Source: Aphelocoma coerulescens (lineage: Eukaryota; Chordata; Aves; Passeriformes; Corvidae). From it: 64,000 nt of DNA. The DNA is taken from NCBI RefSeq assembly GCF_041296385.1, contig NW_027184085.1, positions 7,559,301 through 7,623,300 of the forward strand. The letters are read 5' to 3'. A program made the translations under genes and the position numbers. This document shows positions 48,246-61,900 of this stretch, in pieces (the first letter of the stretch is position 1; every line of letters begins with the position of its first letter). The notes beneath the pieces are model-generated. The model was not told where the DNA came from. It ran no database searches and saw only the letters and a list, made by a program, of their open reading frames with translations.

Positions 48246-51200
48246 GTCCCAGTTTTAATAATGTAATGTTTAAGAGAGAAGATAATGTTAATCATCTGAC
48301 CAGACCTCTCTCCCAGAGGATATAGTAGCAAAAGGCATAGCCCGTCACAAAAATCAAGTTTCTCTTGGAAGCAAACAAAACAAATGGCTGGCTGTGCAGA
48401 GATGACAACCTTTGCAAGAGAGCTGATGTGTCCCATAGGTTACAGAGAACTTTTTAATTAATACACAAAAGCCCAACTTCTGCTCTAAATTACCTGTGTC
48501 CTTTTAGATCAATCCCCTTGTTTTCGCTCAAAGTATTTTGCATTCATGCTGGCAGCAATGAGATCATTGGGTCTGACTGCGAGGCTTAGTCCTAACCTAC
48601 AAATCAAATGGATTGATCAGATACACACACAGTCTAGAAGGCATGAGCAGCATTTTGGCAGCCCTTTGGAGCCAGGCTGTAGAGGATGTAACCGCATGAA
48701 GTTGCAACTGAGAGCACAGGAGAAACTTCAAAATGTTGCATCTCTCTTTCTGTGATAGTTTCCAGAGTTTGTAAATTCCTCCATTGTTTTTCAGTGCTGC
48801 CACTATCACTCTTGAGGTTGAGGAAGCCACAGCAGCAGAAGGCTTTGGAAAAGAAGTGTTTTGGTCTTAGAGCACAACAGAAACTTTCTAATTCTAACAG
48901 ATGTAGAAATACTTTGAAAGAAATTACTGTTCCTTACGTCCCCAACTGCTGTATGGGATAAATAGTTAATCTTGATTCCACTGAGGGCATGCCAGAACGC
49001 CTGTTGCCTTAAACAACAGGACTGGGACTTACAGCTGGTAGTACATCCCGCCCTGAGGTGGACACAATTCTGTAGCAGATGAACTGTGACTCTGGCACTG
49101 TAGCAAGTGTCAGTAGCAATCACCAGTTAACCAACTTACCACTAAAACTCTCTCTTTTATGTTTGCTGAAAAAGTAGTGAAGATAATTTACCTTTAATTG
49201 CAAATTTCTGTTCTTAATGACAACCATCAAGGTTGTGTGGAATCAGAGCTGTCTCGTTTGCTCAGTACAAGCATTGCAAGGAAAATAAAATAACCTAGAC
49301 AGCCAGTCATCTTAAATGTTGCCACTCAAATTTTCCTTAAAATAATATGATAAAATAAAGGCAAACTCTTGAATGTGTTGAGGAAAAAAAGCATTTCCAT
49401 TGCTACTGGGTCTTAATTTCTGTTAGAAGCAAGTGCAAGCCAGAAATTTCAATCTCGATTTCTTTCTGGTTTTATAACTGTTCTTGGAAATTACTAGACT
49501 TCACAAAGCGCATTTGGAAGAAAATTGATTTTCGTAGTTTTAAATTTTCAGGCTTTTAAAGTTAACTGTATGGTACAGGTACCTGAAGTTAATACATAAC
49601 AGTAACCAAAGGAAAAGTATTCAAAGCAGCTTTTCACAGTACTAAGTAACAAGAAACTAGTTAATGTATCACATAAAATGTCAGCAATACTGTAGAATGG
49701 TCAGGTCTCTCTGTCTTTTAGTCTACTGGTGTATATGCCCCTATGCCTCTACCATGAAAGTTCCTATATTATTATGTGCCATAGCAATATTGAAAAGCTA
49801 AAGACATTGTCTCTGTGGGTTGGCTGTTGCCATTTTTCTGTCACTCTGGCATTCCCCTTGAACACATTCACACACACACGCATGCATGTCATTCGACAGA
49901 TTTTGACTAAGATACAATGAACTGCATTTCCAGGAGCAGTAGGAACAACACCCGTCTTTAGCATCTTCGCAGGCTGACCTGTAATCCAGTGAAATAGATG
50001 TCACAAATGTCACAAATTAGGAACTGGAGTTTTCACAAGCCCAGAGTGTTGAGATGGTTTTTGCTGCTGCTTGTAGATAGAGGTAGGGTGACACAGACCT
50101 CACCATGAGGGAATGTTCAGCTTTCTCCAAGGCAATTCAGCTTAAGCAAGCATGAAGCACAAGCCTCGTCACCCAAACCTCCAGACCTACTTAATCTGAC
50201 AGGTCTGAAATAGATCAAAGCCTATGAGCTCTTTCCTTTCTCTCTGCTTTCTAGTGTTCTGGCATTTAGTGTCTTGCTCTGTCTGGAGCACCGTCTGATT
50301 GGAGTGGGTGATGCCCTGTGAATTGAAGGGTTAGTGAGGGCTGAGAAACGTGAAGTGGACATGGCAAGTCTTCGGATTGAGTTAGCAAACGGAACAATCT
50401 GTGAGGTAAGGGAAATCAAAAAAAAAAAAGTGATGGTTTCAGAAGCACTGAAGCCTTTGCCTCAAGCTGAGACCAGCTTGCTCCTTTCCCCTCTGTGTCA
50501 AAGTTAAAGAGATGAGAAACCACTGTAGGATGGGTCTCTTGCAGGCACTTAGATACAGGCTCAAAATCTGTTCTGGGTCCAGCTGATTCATTGAGTATAT
50601 CCTGTGCTGTAGCTCATTCAGAGCTCAGGCATGGCCTTCAATTGCTTAGGACAGGTTTCTTGCCCAGAACCCAGCTGATTTCTTGAGGACCTTTCAAATT
50701 CAATTTTACATGATTCTGTGCAGGAAGATTTATCTCAGTCAGGGACTCTTCAACATTCCCCTTTTAATCAACAGAAGATACAAATCTTTCAGGGCCTCCT
50801 CTGGCCATTTGTCTCTGGTTTTAGGAACATACATTTTTAGCTTTTGACATCTGCATTGTGCTTTCCCAAATGACAGCTATTGGAAGAAGGAAGGAAAAAA
50901 TTTCTTTGTTTTAATCTCTCCTTACATCCTTGCTCTATGCTATGGCAGCTTCCTGTTTTATTGGTTATCAAGAAATTTGTTGGTTTAAGGAGTGCTCAAA
51001 TTTCAGACTTTTTCTTTTCCATCTAAAGAAGAAAACACACACATTTTGATGCAGGATTTTGATTCAGAGAATTACTAATTTTCATTTTAAAAAAAGAGTC
51101 TATTTGGCTGATTCTTGTTCACAACTGCAAACCCTGACTCTCCTCTACAGTTTGTTTCCTTGCTTTTCCACTAATGCTGAGCGACTTTGAAAGAGATTCA

Positions 51201-53943
51201 TGAATACAGTGGTCTGGGAAATAGGAAACCCAGGGCAGAAGGCAGAGGTGTTCATGTGTGGAGTAGGAAATGAGATTTCCTTCACCTTTACCGAGTATAA
51301 GGATTTTAAATCCAAACATTGGCATCTATATGTGTTGAGAGGATACTGCCTAAGAATAATCTTCTAGAAAACTCCAAATACTTCTTCAACTGAAATCTAG
51401 ACTTATAATGTATGCATCAGAGGTCAGGCTATGCCTTGAAATCTGGGTGGGCTTGAAATCTGAAGTAGCCTTAATCTCATTAATGACCTCACCCCTCCCA
51501 AATTTTGCTGAGAAAAAAGAAAAAAAAATGGGTGTGAAAAAAGATCCAACTTTACAGCCTTGACCTATTTCTAATCCTGTTCTGATTGCTATTTACTGGG
51601 CTCCTTTCCAAACATACTGTTTACTTTAGGGCTGATTTTTCTCCATCCAGATTAAAATTCCAGTGAGTTTCCCTCATTCCTTTAGACTGTAACCCCAAAT
51701 GGGCCATGGTATTTTATTCAGAATATAGTAGCTGGATAATGATGCTCTCAGCAACTCGCCGAAACCAGGCAGTTTGTATATGAGGAGCTCGTATGCCCAC
51801 AGAAGCACACAGGAGCTCATGCATATGGCCCTGCAAATTGCCTCATGCACACACACACGCAGACAAATGCGCTCCATGAACATGCCCACGGTTCCTTCTA
51901 CGCTATGCACATATGGACTAAACAATTACACTCACCTATGAGCCTGTCACAAGGCAACAGAAATGCCAGCTGCCTTTGAAGTTTCCCGAAGAGCAGGAAA
52001 ACGAGTCAACAGTGCTGGCCAACATCACATCATTAATCATCTATTAGCCGAGGTTGTGTGCTCCTGTCACCTGTCACTTTGTAATGCATGCAAATCACTC
52101 CAAGAGTAACATTTTCAGCCTGACATTTCCAGGGCCAGAGCTGGGATCAGCCTGCTCTTTGTATTCAAGATTAAAAGGAAGTGGAGAAACAAGTGGTGAG
52201 ATTGCTGGAAGGAGACAGGGAGAACGAGAGAAATAAGAAAGGTAATGAAAAATTGGTCAGGAGAGATGAGTTTAAAAATAGAAAGCTAAAATTGTGAGGT
52301 TTTTGCATATGACCAGGAACTATGCAGTTTAAAAACATACCTCTGCTCTCTAGCTCTTAAAGAAAGTGAACCATAAAGATGACACTATTTTCCTGATAAA
52401 CTGTGTAGAAAGGGAGAATCATTTCTGTATTTTTTTTCTTTATTTGTATCTTACAAATTTGAAATCTGATCTAGCTTTAGAAATCTCTATCTGAACTGCT
52501 TGCTATAAGTTCCCATTACAGTCAATGTATGGAAATAAGATATTTTTAATACAATTCCCCAATCTCTCTATTAGATACATATGTTAGGAAGAAATAAATT
52601 GCTGAAGTGCATGGAAATGTCTAATTCTCTTGTTAGTCTAGCAAGGGAGCTGAGAGTGACTAGGTGAGATATACACGAGTACTGTAGGTATCTATGTTTA
52701 CTGAGTTGAAGCTCAACCCTATTGATTTTTAACTCAGTTTGATTTCTGATGATTCAGAAGAGACAGAAAGGGTCATACCAAACCAACTTCCTCTATTATT
52801 TTTGTCATGACTCTTGAAAAGGTAGGATAATATAAACTCCTCATATCCTAGATCTGACCAACCTAAAAATGCCACATTAAGTCTTGAATATCTTTATTAT
52901 GCACTATGTTCATTAACCAGAAACCTTTTCAGTAAATTAGTGTTGCATGAACAGCTTCTCCAGAAAGACCCACTCTTCTACTTACAAACTCCCCCTGCCA
53001 TAGTGAAGACATCTTAAATTCTTTTTGGAAAGGTTATACCTGAACAAAGGTCAGTGCTACAGCAGTCTCTGCAACAGACTGTGAAGAGAAAAAGATGATT
53101 TTGGGGTTAAATAAATCTCAATGTTAAATAAATACCTGAGATAAATCAGATGGAGATGTCTCGTAGTTCAGGTAGAGGTGTTCAGGATTGTATCTCCAGA
53201 TAGACAAAAGTTCCCACCTTCATATCTGTCTTTCATAAGACACTTATGTCAGCTTTCTCTCCAACCCCCTCCTTCCTTGTTATCATTCCTTTCCTTTTCA
53301 TTATTTTCACTGCTTCTTCATTTGGCCCACTTTGGCAATATATGTCTGTCTTTTTCCCTGTCCATCCTTATATGGATGAACGTGTTAAAGAAAGTCATCC
53401 TCACGTGGATGAACATTGCTTCAGTGTGACCACAGGACAACCTCTGACTGAAAAAATATAAGGAGTCGCAGTCATTTCTGCTGTGGCTCCCCTCTGGCAG
53501 GGATGGTGGTGCTCTCTGCCATACCATTGCCCCAGAAAGGCAGACACTGATTAATCCTGCATATACTGGTGGGGAAGCAGTTCTGGGAAACCAGAATAAG
53601 GCATCAGCAGTCCTCACCAAGATTCAGTTACCTGTTCCCTGTCTTTGTCTTCTGAGGAAAAGGAGTACAGAAATTTTCTTTCCCATTTAAACCCTACATT
53701 TTCTTTCTTTTCTTTGTTGAGGTAAATCAGCTTTATTCTTAATTCCTTCGCTGGGTGTGAAAGGATATACCTTTCTGAAGGGAACAGCAGGGAAACATCT
53801 CATCTGTGGAGTCTAAATTAGGGTGCGACACTCCAAGCATGGAGGGGCAATATCCTCAGCTAGCCCACAGGATATGTATTTGCAGGAGATTTTGAGGCTT
53901 ATTTCTTTGGATAGATAAACTGCAGATCATGATGGCAATTAAT
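48246..53943. other. Non-coding unique DNA
   Basis: Frames up to 105 codons (48806-49123, minus) are unrecognisable. Short CA runs lie near 49868-49879 and 51848-51859. An octamer-bearing block is at 52060-52180. No recognised transposon. Confidence 0.5.
52060..52180. promoter_or_regulatory. Candidate regulatory block with octamer
   Basis: CACCTGTCACTTTGTAATGC joins an E-box (CACCTG) to TAATGCATGCAAATCAC, which contains the octamer ATGCAAAT at about 52087. Weak evidence from motifs only. Confidence 0.2.
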
Positions 53944-54062
53944 CATGGACTCATGGATGAGTACATCTGGAAGGGACCTCAAGAGGTCATCTCATCCATC
54001 CCCCAGCACGGAGGCAGGATAAATGTGCACAGACCATCCCTGACAGATGTGTGTCTGCTTCT
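53944..54062 (-). mobile_element. CR1 LINE 3'-end fragment, antisense, diverged
   Basis: CATGGACTCATGGATGAGTA, CATCTGGAAGGGACCTCAAG, AGGTCATCTCATCCATCCCC and CATCCCTGACAGATGTGTGT follow the reversed 3' end of a CR1 subfamily common to birds, turtles and crocodiles (GGAAGGGACCTCAGGAGGTCATC, ...CTGACAGATGTTTGTC). The copy is short and moderately diverged. Confidence 0.82.
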
Positions 54063-54371
54063 CTCTGCTTCCACTCTGGATGCTTGCACACCATTATCCA
54101 TCTAGAGAAGAAGCAGATTTAAAGTTATGAGGAGAAGCAAAAAATATCACTTTTTAAGCCTGAAGATTTCCCCCTTAGTGTCTCTTGGGGCCTGAATCCA
54201 CTTTTTGGCAATAGGAAGATCCAATCCTCACTGTAAAATCTTATGAAGGGGAGGAGGTGTGAGCAATTTGCTCGTTTTGTAACCCAGGTTCTTTTCCAAG
54301 ATGTAAGACCTTTTTGATTGCTAGTTCAGTAGAAAAGCTCAAAATTAAATCTTATCTGGATGTGTGCATGT

Positions 54372-54545
54372 GAAAAAAAAAAAGAGAGAGAAAAGGAGGA
54401 GGAGGAGGAAAAATTAAGTAAAAGAAAAGTGAAGAGAAAGAGACAGAAGGGACGGAAAAAGATAGAATGTGTAAGACAAAAGGGAAAACAGAGAGAGGGA
54501 CAGGGACTGATTTGAATGGAAGAATGAAGAAACAGGAGGAACAGA
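54372..54545 (+). repeat. Polypurine-biased low-complexity tract
   Basis: An A run with GAGAGAG leads into GGAGGAGGAGGAGG (near 54395) and then loosely repeated GA/AAAG text to about 54545. The plus strand is overwhelmingly purine. Two minus-strand frames of 84-90 codons read as serine/phenylalanine/leucine-rich text and are artefacts. Confidence 0.85.
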
Positions 54546-57500
54546 GGACATACAGGCTGAAGTGAGTGTAGAGAGATGCTGGTTTTTAAGCTGGCCATTT
54601 CTAAGAGAGAGATCAGAAAGACTTTTTGTTGTTGTTGTCCTTAAGTGACTTCTCCCACTGGCTAACATCTCATTTTATGGTAGGTAAATAAGCCTGCCTA
54701 ATTGGTCCCTTGTTCAAGAATGGGAATATAGAGCTGAGCCTGCTCCTTCTAAAGTGGGATCTTGTCCAATTTACGGTCTTAGCAGATGTGATCTCTTCAG
54801 GGTTCCACTGTAATGATAAATTGAAACATTTGAATGCTGCGTTCCCAGGTCTGGGCATCCAGCTTTGAGAGTGGGGAGAGAGGATCTGATCAACTTTCCT
54901 TCTGAAATGACAAATTGTGGTTTCCAGAAACATGACTTAGTCCCATTTGCAAGCCTAACAGTTGCAGAGGCCAAGAGTGGTCTGGGTGAAGAAGGATGCA
55001 CCAAGGTCACTTGAGTCTGAAGGACTCTGGTCTGGGAGAAAAGATCTCCTTTGACAAGGAAAGTCAGGAAGTGCACCTTGACTCAGAAGCACTTTAAATT
55101 AAGGTGACACTTACAAACACTTTATTAATAATTAATAAGTGATTAATGAAAATTACTTTTTAGCTGATAAATTGCTTGAAGACACATTAGAGCATGTTTC
55201 AGAAAGACGTGGATAAATATTTTTATGCATTCTCATTTATAAATGCTTAGTAATGGGCTCTCAACTTTCAGGTGTCTCGGCGTCATTTATCCCCATCATC
55301 CTGGTGGCATGCTATAGAGACATCTTATAATCATTTATTTTCAAAATTTGTTCCTATTAATCATGTATTAATTATTATTAAGAAAACATTTGTGCACACT
55401 TCTCTTAATCTGAATTCTTACTTGACTGGTTTTCCTAGAAGTGTGGAGGAACACCCAGCTTGCACAGCTCATCACGTACTCCAGAGCCAGGCCGGTATAA
55501 AATGATAGTTCATGAGACCACCTCAGCTTACTCCAGCTAAGGACTGAGTCTAGGCTGCTCTGCCCTTCCTTTACTTTTCCCTGAGGAGCAAGGGGAGAAT
55601 CTACAAGGATGCATGGGCATGGCTACCAGTGCTAAACAGCTCTGCCGTCTCTGTAGTGTCTGGGCATTACAGGATGGGAACTCAATGCTGAAATCCATCC
55701 TCCTGTGCACAGACCAGTGTGTTTTCCTCCTATCTGGTGGGTGGCAAACCAAAGCACAGATGCACAGAAATACAGATCTCGGAAGTTTTTTAGGCACCTA
55801 TGGAAATTAATGAGCTTGCAGCTGAAAATGGCTAATGACTTATCTGCAGCTCAGTCCCATGCTGGTTCTTCACCTACTGGGCTGTTCTGCTGCAAGGTCA
55901 GGACTGGTCTGTCAGTGAAGTGTGTACAGAAAGAGGGAGGAGATGGGCTGTGTAAATTCTTTACATCGGGCTTTGACTGAACCTGTTCCTCCATAAAAGT
56001 TAGAGCAGCATGAAGGCTACTGTTATTTATACCAGCCTTAAGGACTGAAACGACATAGGGATACCTAAGCCAGTTGTGAGGATGACTGTAAAATTATCCT
56101 TAAATCACTCAATGAGTTTCCAGAGCCAGACTGATGATTTCACTAACTAGCAATAGAGCAGTAGACAGGACTACCTAACCGATGATTTTTTGATGAGTTT
56201 AAGCCAATGGCTCTTAGCCTGAGCTCAGAGCCCCTTGCCTTTTAGACTCCTCAATATCAGCCTGAGAGATGGGAGACTAAAGGAGTAACTTGTTAAGACC
56301 AAGTACTGGAGACAATATTTTCACCATACCTTGATCTTCCAATCAGCAAAGGGCTGGAGAATCTCTTCTCTGTCCTACATGGACCAGGTAAATCACTAAT
56401 AGAAGCTGTCTTAGCTTAGAACTTTCTTCAAATAAGGATCTCAATTTATTCACTATGCATTTAATGGTGAGAGAAGTCAATATTGAAAAACACTTTCACT
56501 TTTCCAAGAAAGATTTTTTTCAGAAACACGCATTCCTTGGAAAATGAAAAAACAGCAGAACCTATTTCCTTGCAGTTTCTTGTGATTACTTTCTCTCATG
56601 TCTGTCAACCTGCAAATGAAACCTCCTGCACCAACTGGTTCAAAGTTATTGAGGGAAAAGAGAGAGGGATGTAAATAGACATTAAGATATAGAATAATCA
56701 CAAAATCCCTCATTTCTTTAGGAAACCAAACTAAAAATAATTTGAAAATTAAATCAAAGTTTCCAGTGTCTTTCCCTGGTGCCTAAGCACAGCTCTGAGA
56801 CAACAGACCATTGTGCAGGACACAATAGCCCTGTGACTCCCGAATTGAATTTGTTCTGCCTGTTCATGGCCAGTTTGCACTCAATTTTTATGCCTGTTGC
56901 ATAGAAGAATCATTTTTCACAGACAATGATTTCTCCATGAGCCACTGTGGAATATGCACAGTGCAGTGACTTGCTGAATTCATAATTACCAATGCTCCTA
57001 CTGGAAACACACAACTGCAAAAGTTATGCTCTTCCAGGCAGAGAACACAAACAATTTATCTGCCTGCCTAGGTTCTCGTATTCCCTGTGCCAGGCTGTGG
57101 AGTGCCTCTTGATCATTACTTGACCTACTGTCTCAAAAACTTTGGAAAATCAGAAAATTACTAACTTGGTGGCCAGTTGTGGGGAATTAGGGACAGGACA
57201 AGCGGACTAGGTGGACCTAGGAATTGAACTAAGGTCTAAAACCTAGTACCCATCCTGGCAGCTAAACTCCTTCTCTGATCAAAATCATCCACTACAGCAG
57301 GGTATTGAACATTTTGCCTTGATGACAAATGTCTTCCACTTGTCTGTAGTCCAAGAAATGTCCCTCCCATGCACCCTTGTGAATAGCTCTTAAAAAAAAA
57401 TAGTCAGTACATACTCAAAAAATAATTCAGAGACGGCATATGTATGAGACAAAAAAAATAAATCTCAGAAAGTCTCTCAGTCCTTTTCTCAACTCCTCTG

Positions 57501-58930
57501 CTGTGGCTGATTTCTAAAATATCAGTAATACCTATAACACCAGTATTAAAGGACACTGTGTTGCCTAGAAGGTAGAGGAAAAATATAAGAAGAGGCAAAT
57601 CTGCATTCTGTTCCCATTTTTTTTCCACTGGGGGTGCTGCATGGCTTGTGTTATTCACTTTCCCTCTGCCTACCTGTAAAATTAAAGTAATTTGGGGAAA
57701 TTTGCTGAAAACTACTTCCCACAGAAGGTGTGTAAGGCCTATGTGTTTTTAATCACACCCATCTGGAGCTGTTATGAAAGGATGAGGGAAGGGCGGGTGC
57801 ACACAGATAAGGAAATGCACGTGGTGCATACACGTGGGGAGCTTGGGAGGCACAGGAGTCTGGGATTTGTCTCAGTGCAGGAGCTGCAAGAAGCAAGAGT
57901 GGATCATCAGGCAAGAGGGAGAGATTTAAATGCCTCTGGTAGTCACACAGGTCAGTCAGACCACTGCTGCTGACACCGTGAGCCCTCCCGTAGAGTAGCC
58001 ATCACATATTCCCACTCCAGGCAAACACTGGAAGTGCCTGGTCTGAACTCCCTCCTTTTTATCAGGGCTGACATGTGCTCCAGTCCAACATCACCTGAGT
58101 GCCAGAGGCTGGAAAAACCCTTGCATTCTTTATAAGATGCTCTGGGGGTAGCTAGCAGTATGTCATGTCTTCGCAGGTATTATGAGAAAAGAAGCAGAGA
58201 CACAGGTGATTACAAATAGATTCAGAGATATAACTTTCCATCCAATTCCATCAGCCCCATCTCTCTTTAATATTTAGCTATTTCTCAATAAACTAAATTG
58301 ACAGCAGAGTCTCTCCTGCTGAGTATTTAAAATATATGTGTATACATTATATACAGATTGCTCCTTATTTCTTTCCCTCCTTATATCATTAAACTGGTGT
58401 TGTGTCTGCTGCTCAGTAAATGTGTAAATGGCAGCTTCTCTTACCGATAGTGGAAAAGTTTGAATAGTGTGGCTTTTCCGTAGATGAGGGAAGGGAGAGG
58501 GAAGAGGAGGACTGTCTGCATGTCTACTGGGTGATGAGTGCGTGGTTGCAGGTGTTAAAGCAGAAACTATTTCCTCAGAGTCTTGGTGGTATGTTCTTTG
58601 ACAGCCTCCTACACCCATGAAAATGTTTATGTGTTTAAATTCTTCTTTAGGACCCTAATCTTCTTTCCTTATATCGGGCATAAAATATCTAAAGTTAGGG
58701 ACCTTTATGTCTTTTCAGATCACTCAAGTTTCTCCCTTCCCATCATATTAATTTCTATGCATGGGGTCTTATCATGGATCAGGGGTACATAACTGCCTGA
58801 GGAGCACACAAATGTATAAAAGGACGTGTGATTGTTCTGCTGAGGCACATCACAAGAGCAACATCCTGTGCACAGCATCTTTACTGGCCAACACAGGAGC
58901 TCCTCCAAGCCAGGAGCTGGGCTAGGAGAT
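54546..58930. other. Non-coding unique DNA
   Basis: Chance frames up to 114 codons (58274-58618, minus). A TTAAT-rich block is at 55100-55400. No recognised transposon or RNA gene. Confidence 0.5.
55100..55400. other. AT-rich block with many TTAAT cores
   Basis: TTATTAATAATTAATAAGTG and GATTAATGAAAATTAC near 55120, TCATTTATAAATGCTTAGTA near 55233, ATTAATCATGTATTAATTAT near 55356. Either a conserved homeodomain-bound element or a decayed DNA transposon with AT-rich arms; the TTATAAATGC-type wording is reminiscent of such repeats, but I cannot name one. Confidence 0.3.
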
Positions 58931-58974
58931 ACATCAGCTTGCAGGCTGATGTGAGATGTCTGTGGCATCTCACA
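58931..58974. repeat. Two adjacent perfect hairpins
   Basis: ACATCAGC/GCTGATGT (58931-58938 and 58945-58952, loop TTGCAG) is followed by GTGAGATG/CATCTCAC (58951-58958 and 58966-58973, loop TCTGTGG), sharing two bases. A T-A pair at 58950/58974 could extend the second stem. No T-run terminator, tRNA or known RNA family is recognised. Confidence 0.85.
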
Positions 58975-61900
58975 CAGAGACACAGCCCAAAGTCCACAGT
59001 AGGTCAGTCTGTGACAGAGCACACAGATACACTGAGCAGGAAAGGGTTTGGGGCACTTCAGTGTACAGGCAAAATGTGGTATGCAACAGGAGAGCACCCA
59101 CTGCAAGTGAGACAGATGAGTCACCTGGGCAGGGACTGAGAGCAGATTTGTCCAGCCTTTGGGGAAAAAGGCATGTGTCTACTTCATAAAAACTGCAGGA
59201 CACTCCCGAATCAAGGGGATGTTGCCTATACTTCTGAGATGCTGTAATTCCACGTGTGTAGCTACCCACATGTGTATCAAATGGAGAGAAAACAACATAC
59301 AGACAAGGTCTTCCCAAATAATTAAGTCCACAATAAGCTATCAATCAATACAGAAAATCATACCTGTTCAGCCTCCTTGGGAGAGACATACCCAAGACCC
59401 ATCTGTTCAATGATCTAAAAGTGAATGCTTGGAAGAAGCATTTAAGAAACAAATGTAGCATGGAGTGACGCCTCCCTGCATTAACCCACTCCAAGGTTCT
59501 GGCAAACACAAAACCACAGTGTGTCCAAAACCTCTTCTGTTTAAGGAATACCAGAAAGTAAAATGTTTTCTTGTGAGGTCATCAAGAAACACTACTCATA
59601 CCTTCTAATCTTCATAGCATTTGTTGTTTAACCTTTGAGCATGGACTAAAATTTGTTTTTAAAGTAGGCTTGATTCGCCTGTGCAAGTATATGCTTAGAG
59701 TCATGATAGAGCTTCTCAGCTTCTACTAAAGCCTGTGATTGCTAAAGAAAGTGGTGTGAATTCAGGTGACAGGAAGAGGTTTCGCATAGACAGGTGCTCT
59801 AAAGGGATGCTGAAGAAGCCACTCTGTCCTGGGGCCAGATTCTGAGACTGGAGTGACATGCATTTCATCTGCACTCTTATCTTGTATTTCTGATTCCAGG
59901 AAGCTTTCCTAATATTCCACCTTTGCCTGTTCATTATAGTAGCTCTGGTTATAATTAAACTCTTCTTTTCAACAAGATACCAAATCCAGCCTGCGAAAAC
60001 TGTTCATCAACAATTTCCATCTGTGTTAGCAAAGATTTCCATTCACTTGTCTCCTGCCTCACCCCACCCCCTATAAACACGTCTTTGGGAAGCCTTCAGT
60101 ATGCTCACAGGGAGTCTTCATCTTCCTGGGTAGATGTAATTTTAGCCTCATGGCAGCTGAGAACCATGAATATGGAAGGAGCAGTGCTTGTTTCTGGGAC
60201 TGCTGTGGAGGCAGAAGCCTGATGATGGTCAGAGAAGGGCTGTGTGCCAGGTGGCCTCACAGATTAACCCTTTCACATGCTCTGTCACAAGGTGTCTGCA
60301 AAGCCTTTCTGACCAAGCAGCCTCTGGCACTGCTCTACTGAAGTCTGTTTATTTGCTAAAGGCAAAGCTGTGGGGCAGCCTCACTGGCAGTAGTTTTCCA
60401 GGCATGGACTGCCTGGTTGCACTTAGGAAGGTATCCAGGGATGCTGGCTGCCCTTTTCCCTCAAAGCCAAATGTGCTCGTCCTTGTGCTAGCATTGTCCA
60501 TTATGCAGTTGGCAGTAGTGCTCCCAAAGGCTTGCAGTGAAACACTTGATCCTCAGGTGGAGATAAACAACCCCAGCAGAATAATTCCACTGACTTCAAC
60601 AGGGCTGTGTCATTCCATGCCAGATGAGCAACTACATCAGGAGATCTTAGAGTCACTTGAGAGGATGGGAAATCGCAAATTCTTAATTCTGTCTGAATAG
60701 TTCATTGACCTGAGAGGGTGACTGGATGTCATTGTCTCCAGAGTCAGGATATTTACCCATTTCCAGGGATAAGCAGTACTGTTTGTGTCAGGACAGTGCA
60801 TCACGGTGTAGTGTCACCCACTGTAAGAGGTGTGGTGTCCCTGCTTTCACTAGGGTGTGTCAGGCACTCAGAGATGTGTTAGTACGTTGTGGGAGTCACA
60901 CTCAGTGCCCACCCAGCCTGTACATGCACACCCCTGTTTCAGTGTTTCTCCCCAGAAAGGGAGTATCCCTCTAGAGGAGGGGTAATAAGGAGAGAAAGAA
61001 ATATAAGTCCATGTAAATCAATTGTGCTTCTACTTCCATTGCCAAGTAGGGCAGGCATAATTTGCCTTTCTCCTAACAGACTGCAATTCACTGCCTTTAG
61101 AAGAAATTTTTGCACTGTTTTCAGAAATTTCTTAAGGTTTTCTTGGATCTAGTTATAACTTTGGCCCCCGGAAGGCTCATTGGCAAAGAGTTCCTCCAGT
61201 AAAATATACATGGCATAAATAAGCAATAATTCTTTGATTTCAAATATAGTTTAACTTCTTCTATATTACAATAAATGACCCTTAACTGTCTGTTTAAAAA
61301 TCCTTTTGACATTTCATTTATGTTTTTTATATAAATCGATTTGGCTTCCACTCTGTTTTGTCATTTCTGCTGGGCTATCTAGACAATTTCATCTCCCCCA
61401 TCCTATAGAAACTATGCTTTCCCTCTGATCTTTAAAGCCATCTTTTTCTCTGCCCTTTAGAGTTTTACTTTACTCTTTTTCTATCTTTCTGGTGAATTCT
61501 GTGCACTATTATAGGAGAGAGATTCAAACTCATTTAAGGATCATGACTTTGGAATATAATTTTGTTGCCTTTCTAATTCTGTTAAAGGACTCTGCGCTCG
61601 TAGTTCACCTTCCAAAAGGAGGGGGGGAAATGGCAAAAAATTATATGGGTTTTATTTTTGTTTTCAATCAGTTATTTAAAAGGAAAAAAATAAAAAAATA
61701 AAAACAACCAAAAGCAAAAGCCACCCCAAAAATCTAACCCTAACTTCTGTCTTGGATGGATGGGTGTTTTTGCTGTCAGGATAAAGGCTGAATGCACAGC
61801 TCCAGGGCATTGTTCCAATATTTCAGTTCTTCAGCTAGGTGATACTTCTCGAGTGTTTGAACAAGAGATGCATCACGGAATGGGGGAAGGAGGGGTGGAG

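Noticed and set aside
58720..59344. Overlapping minus-strand frames of 134 and 124 codons
   Set aside because: Different frames over the same DNA, plus-strand frames also open; no family match by eye.
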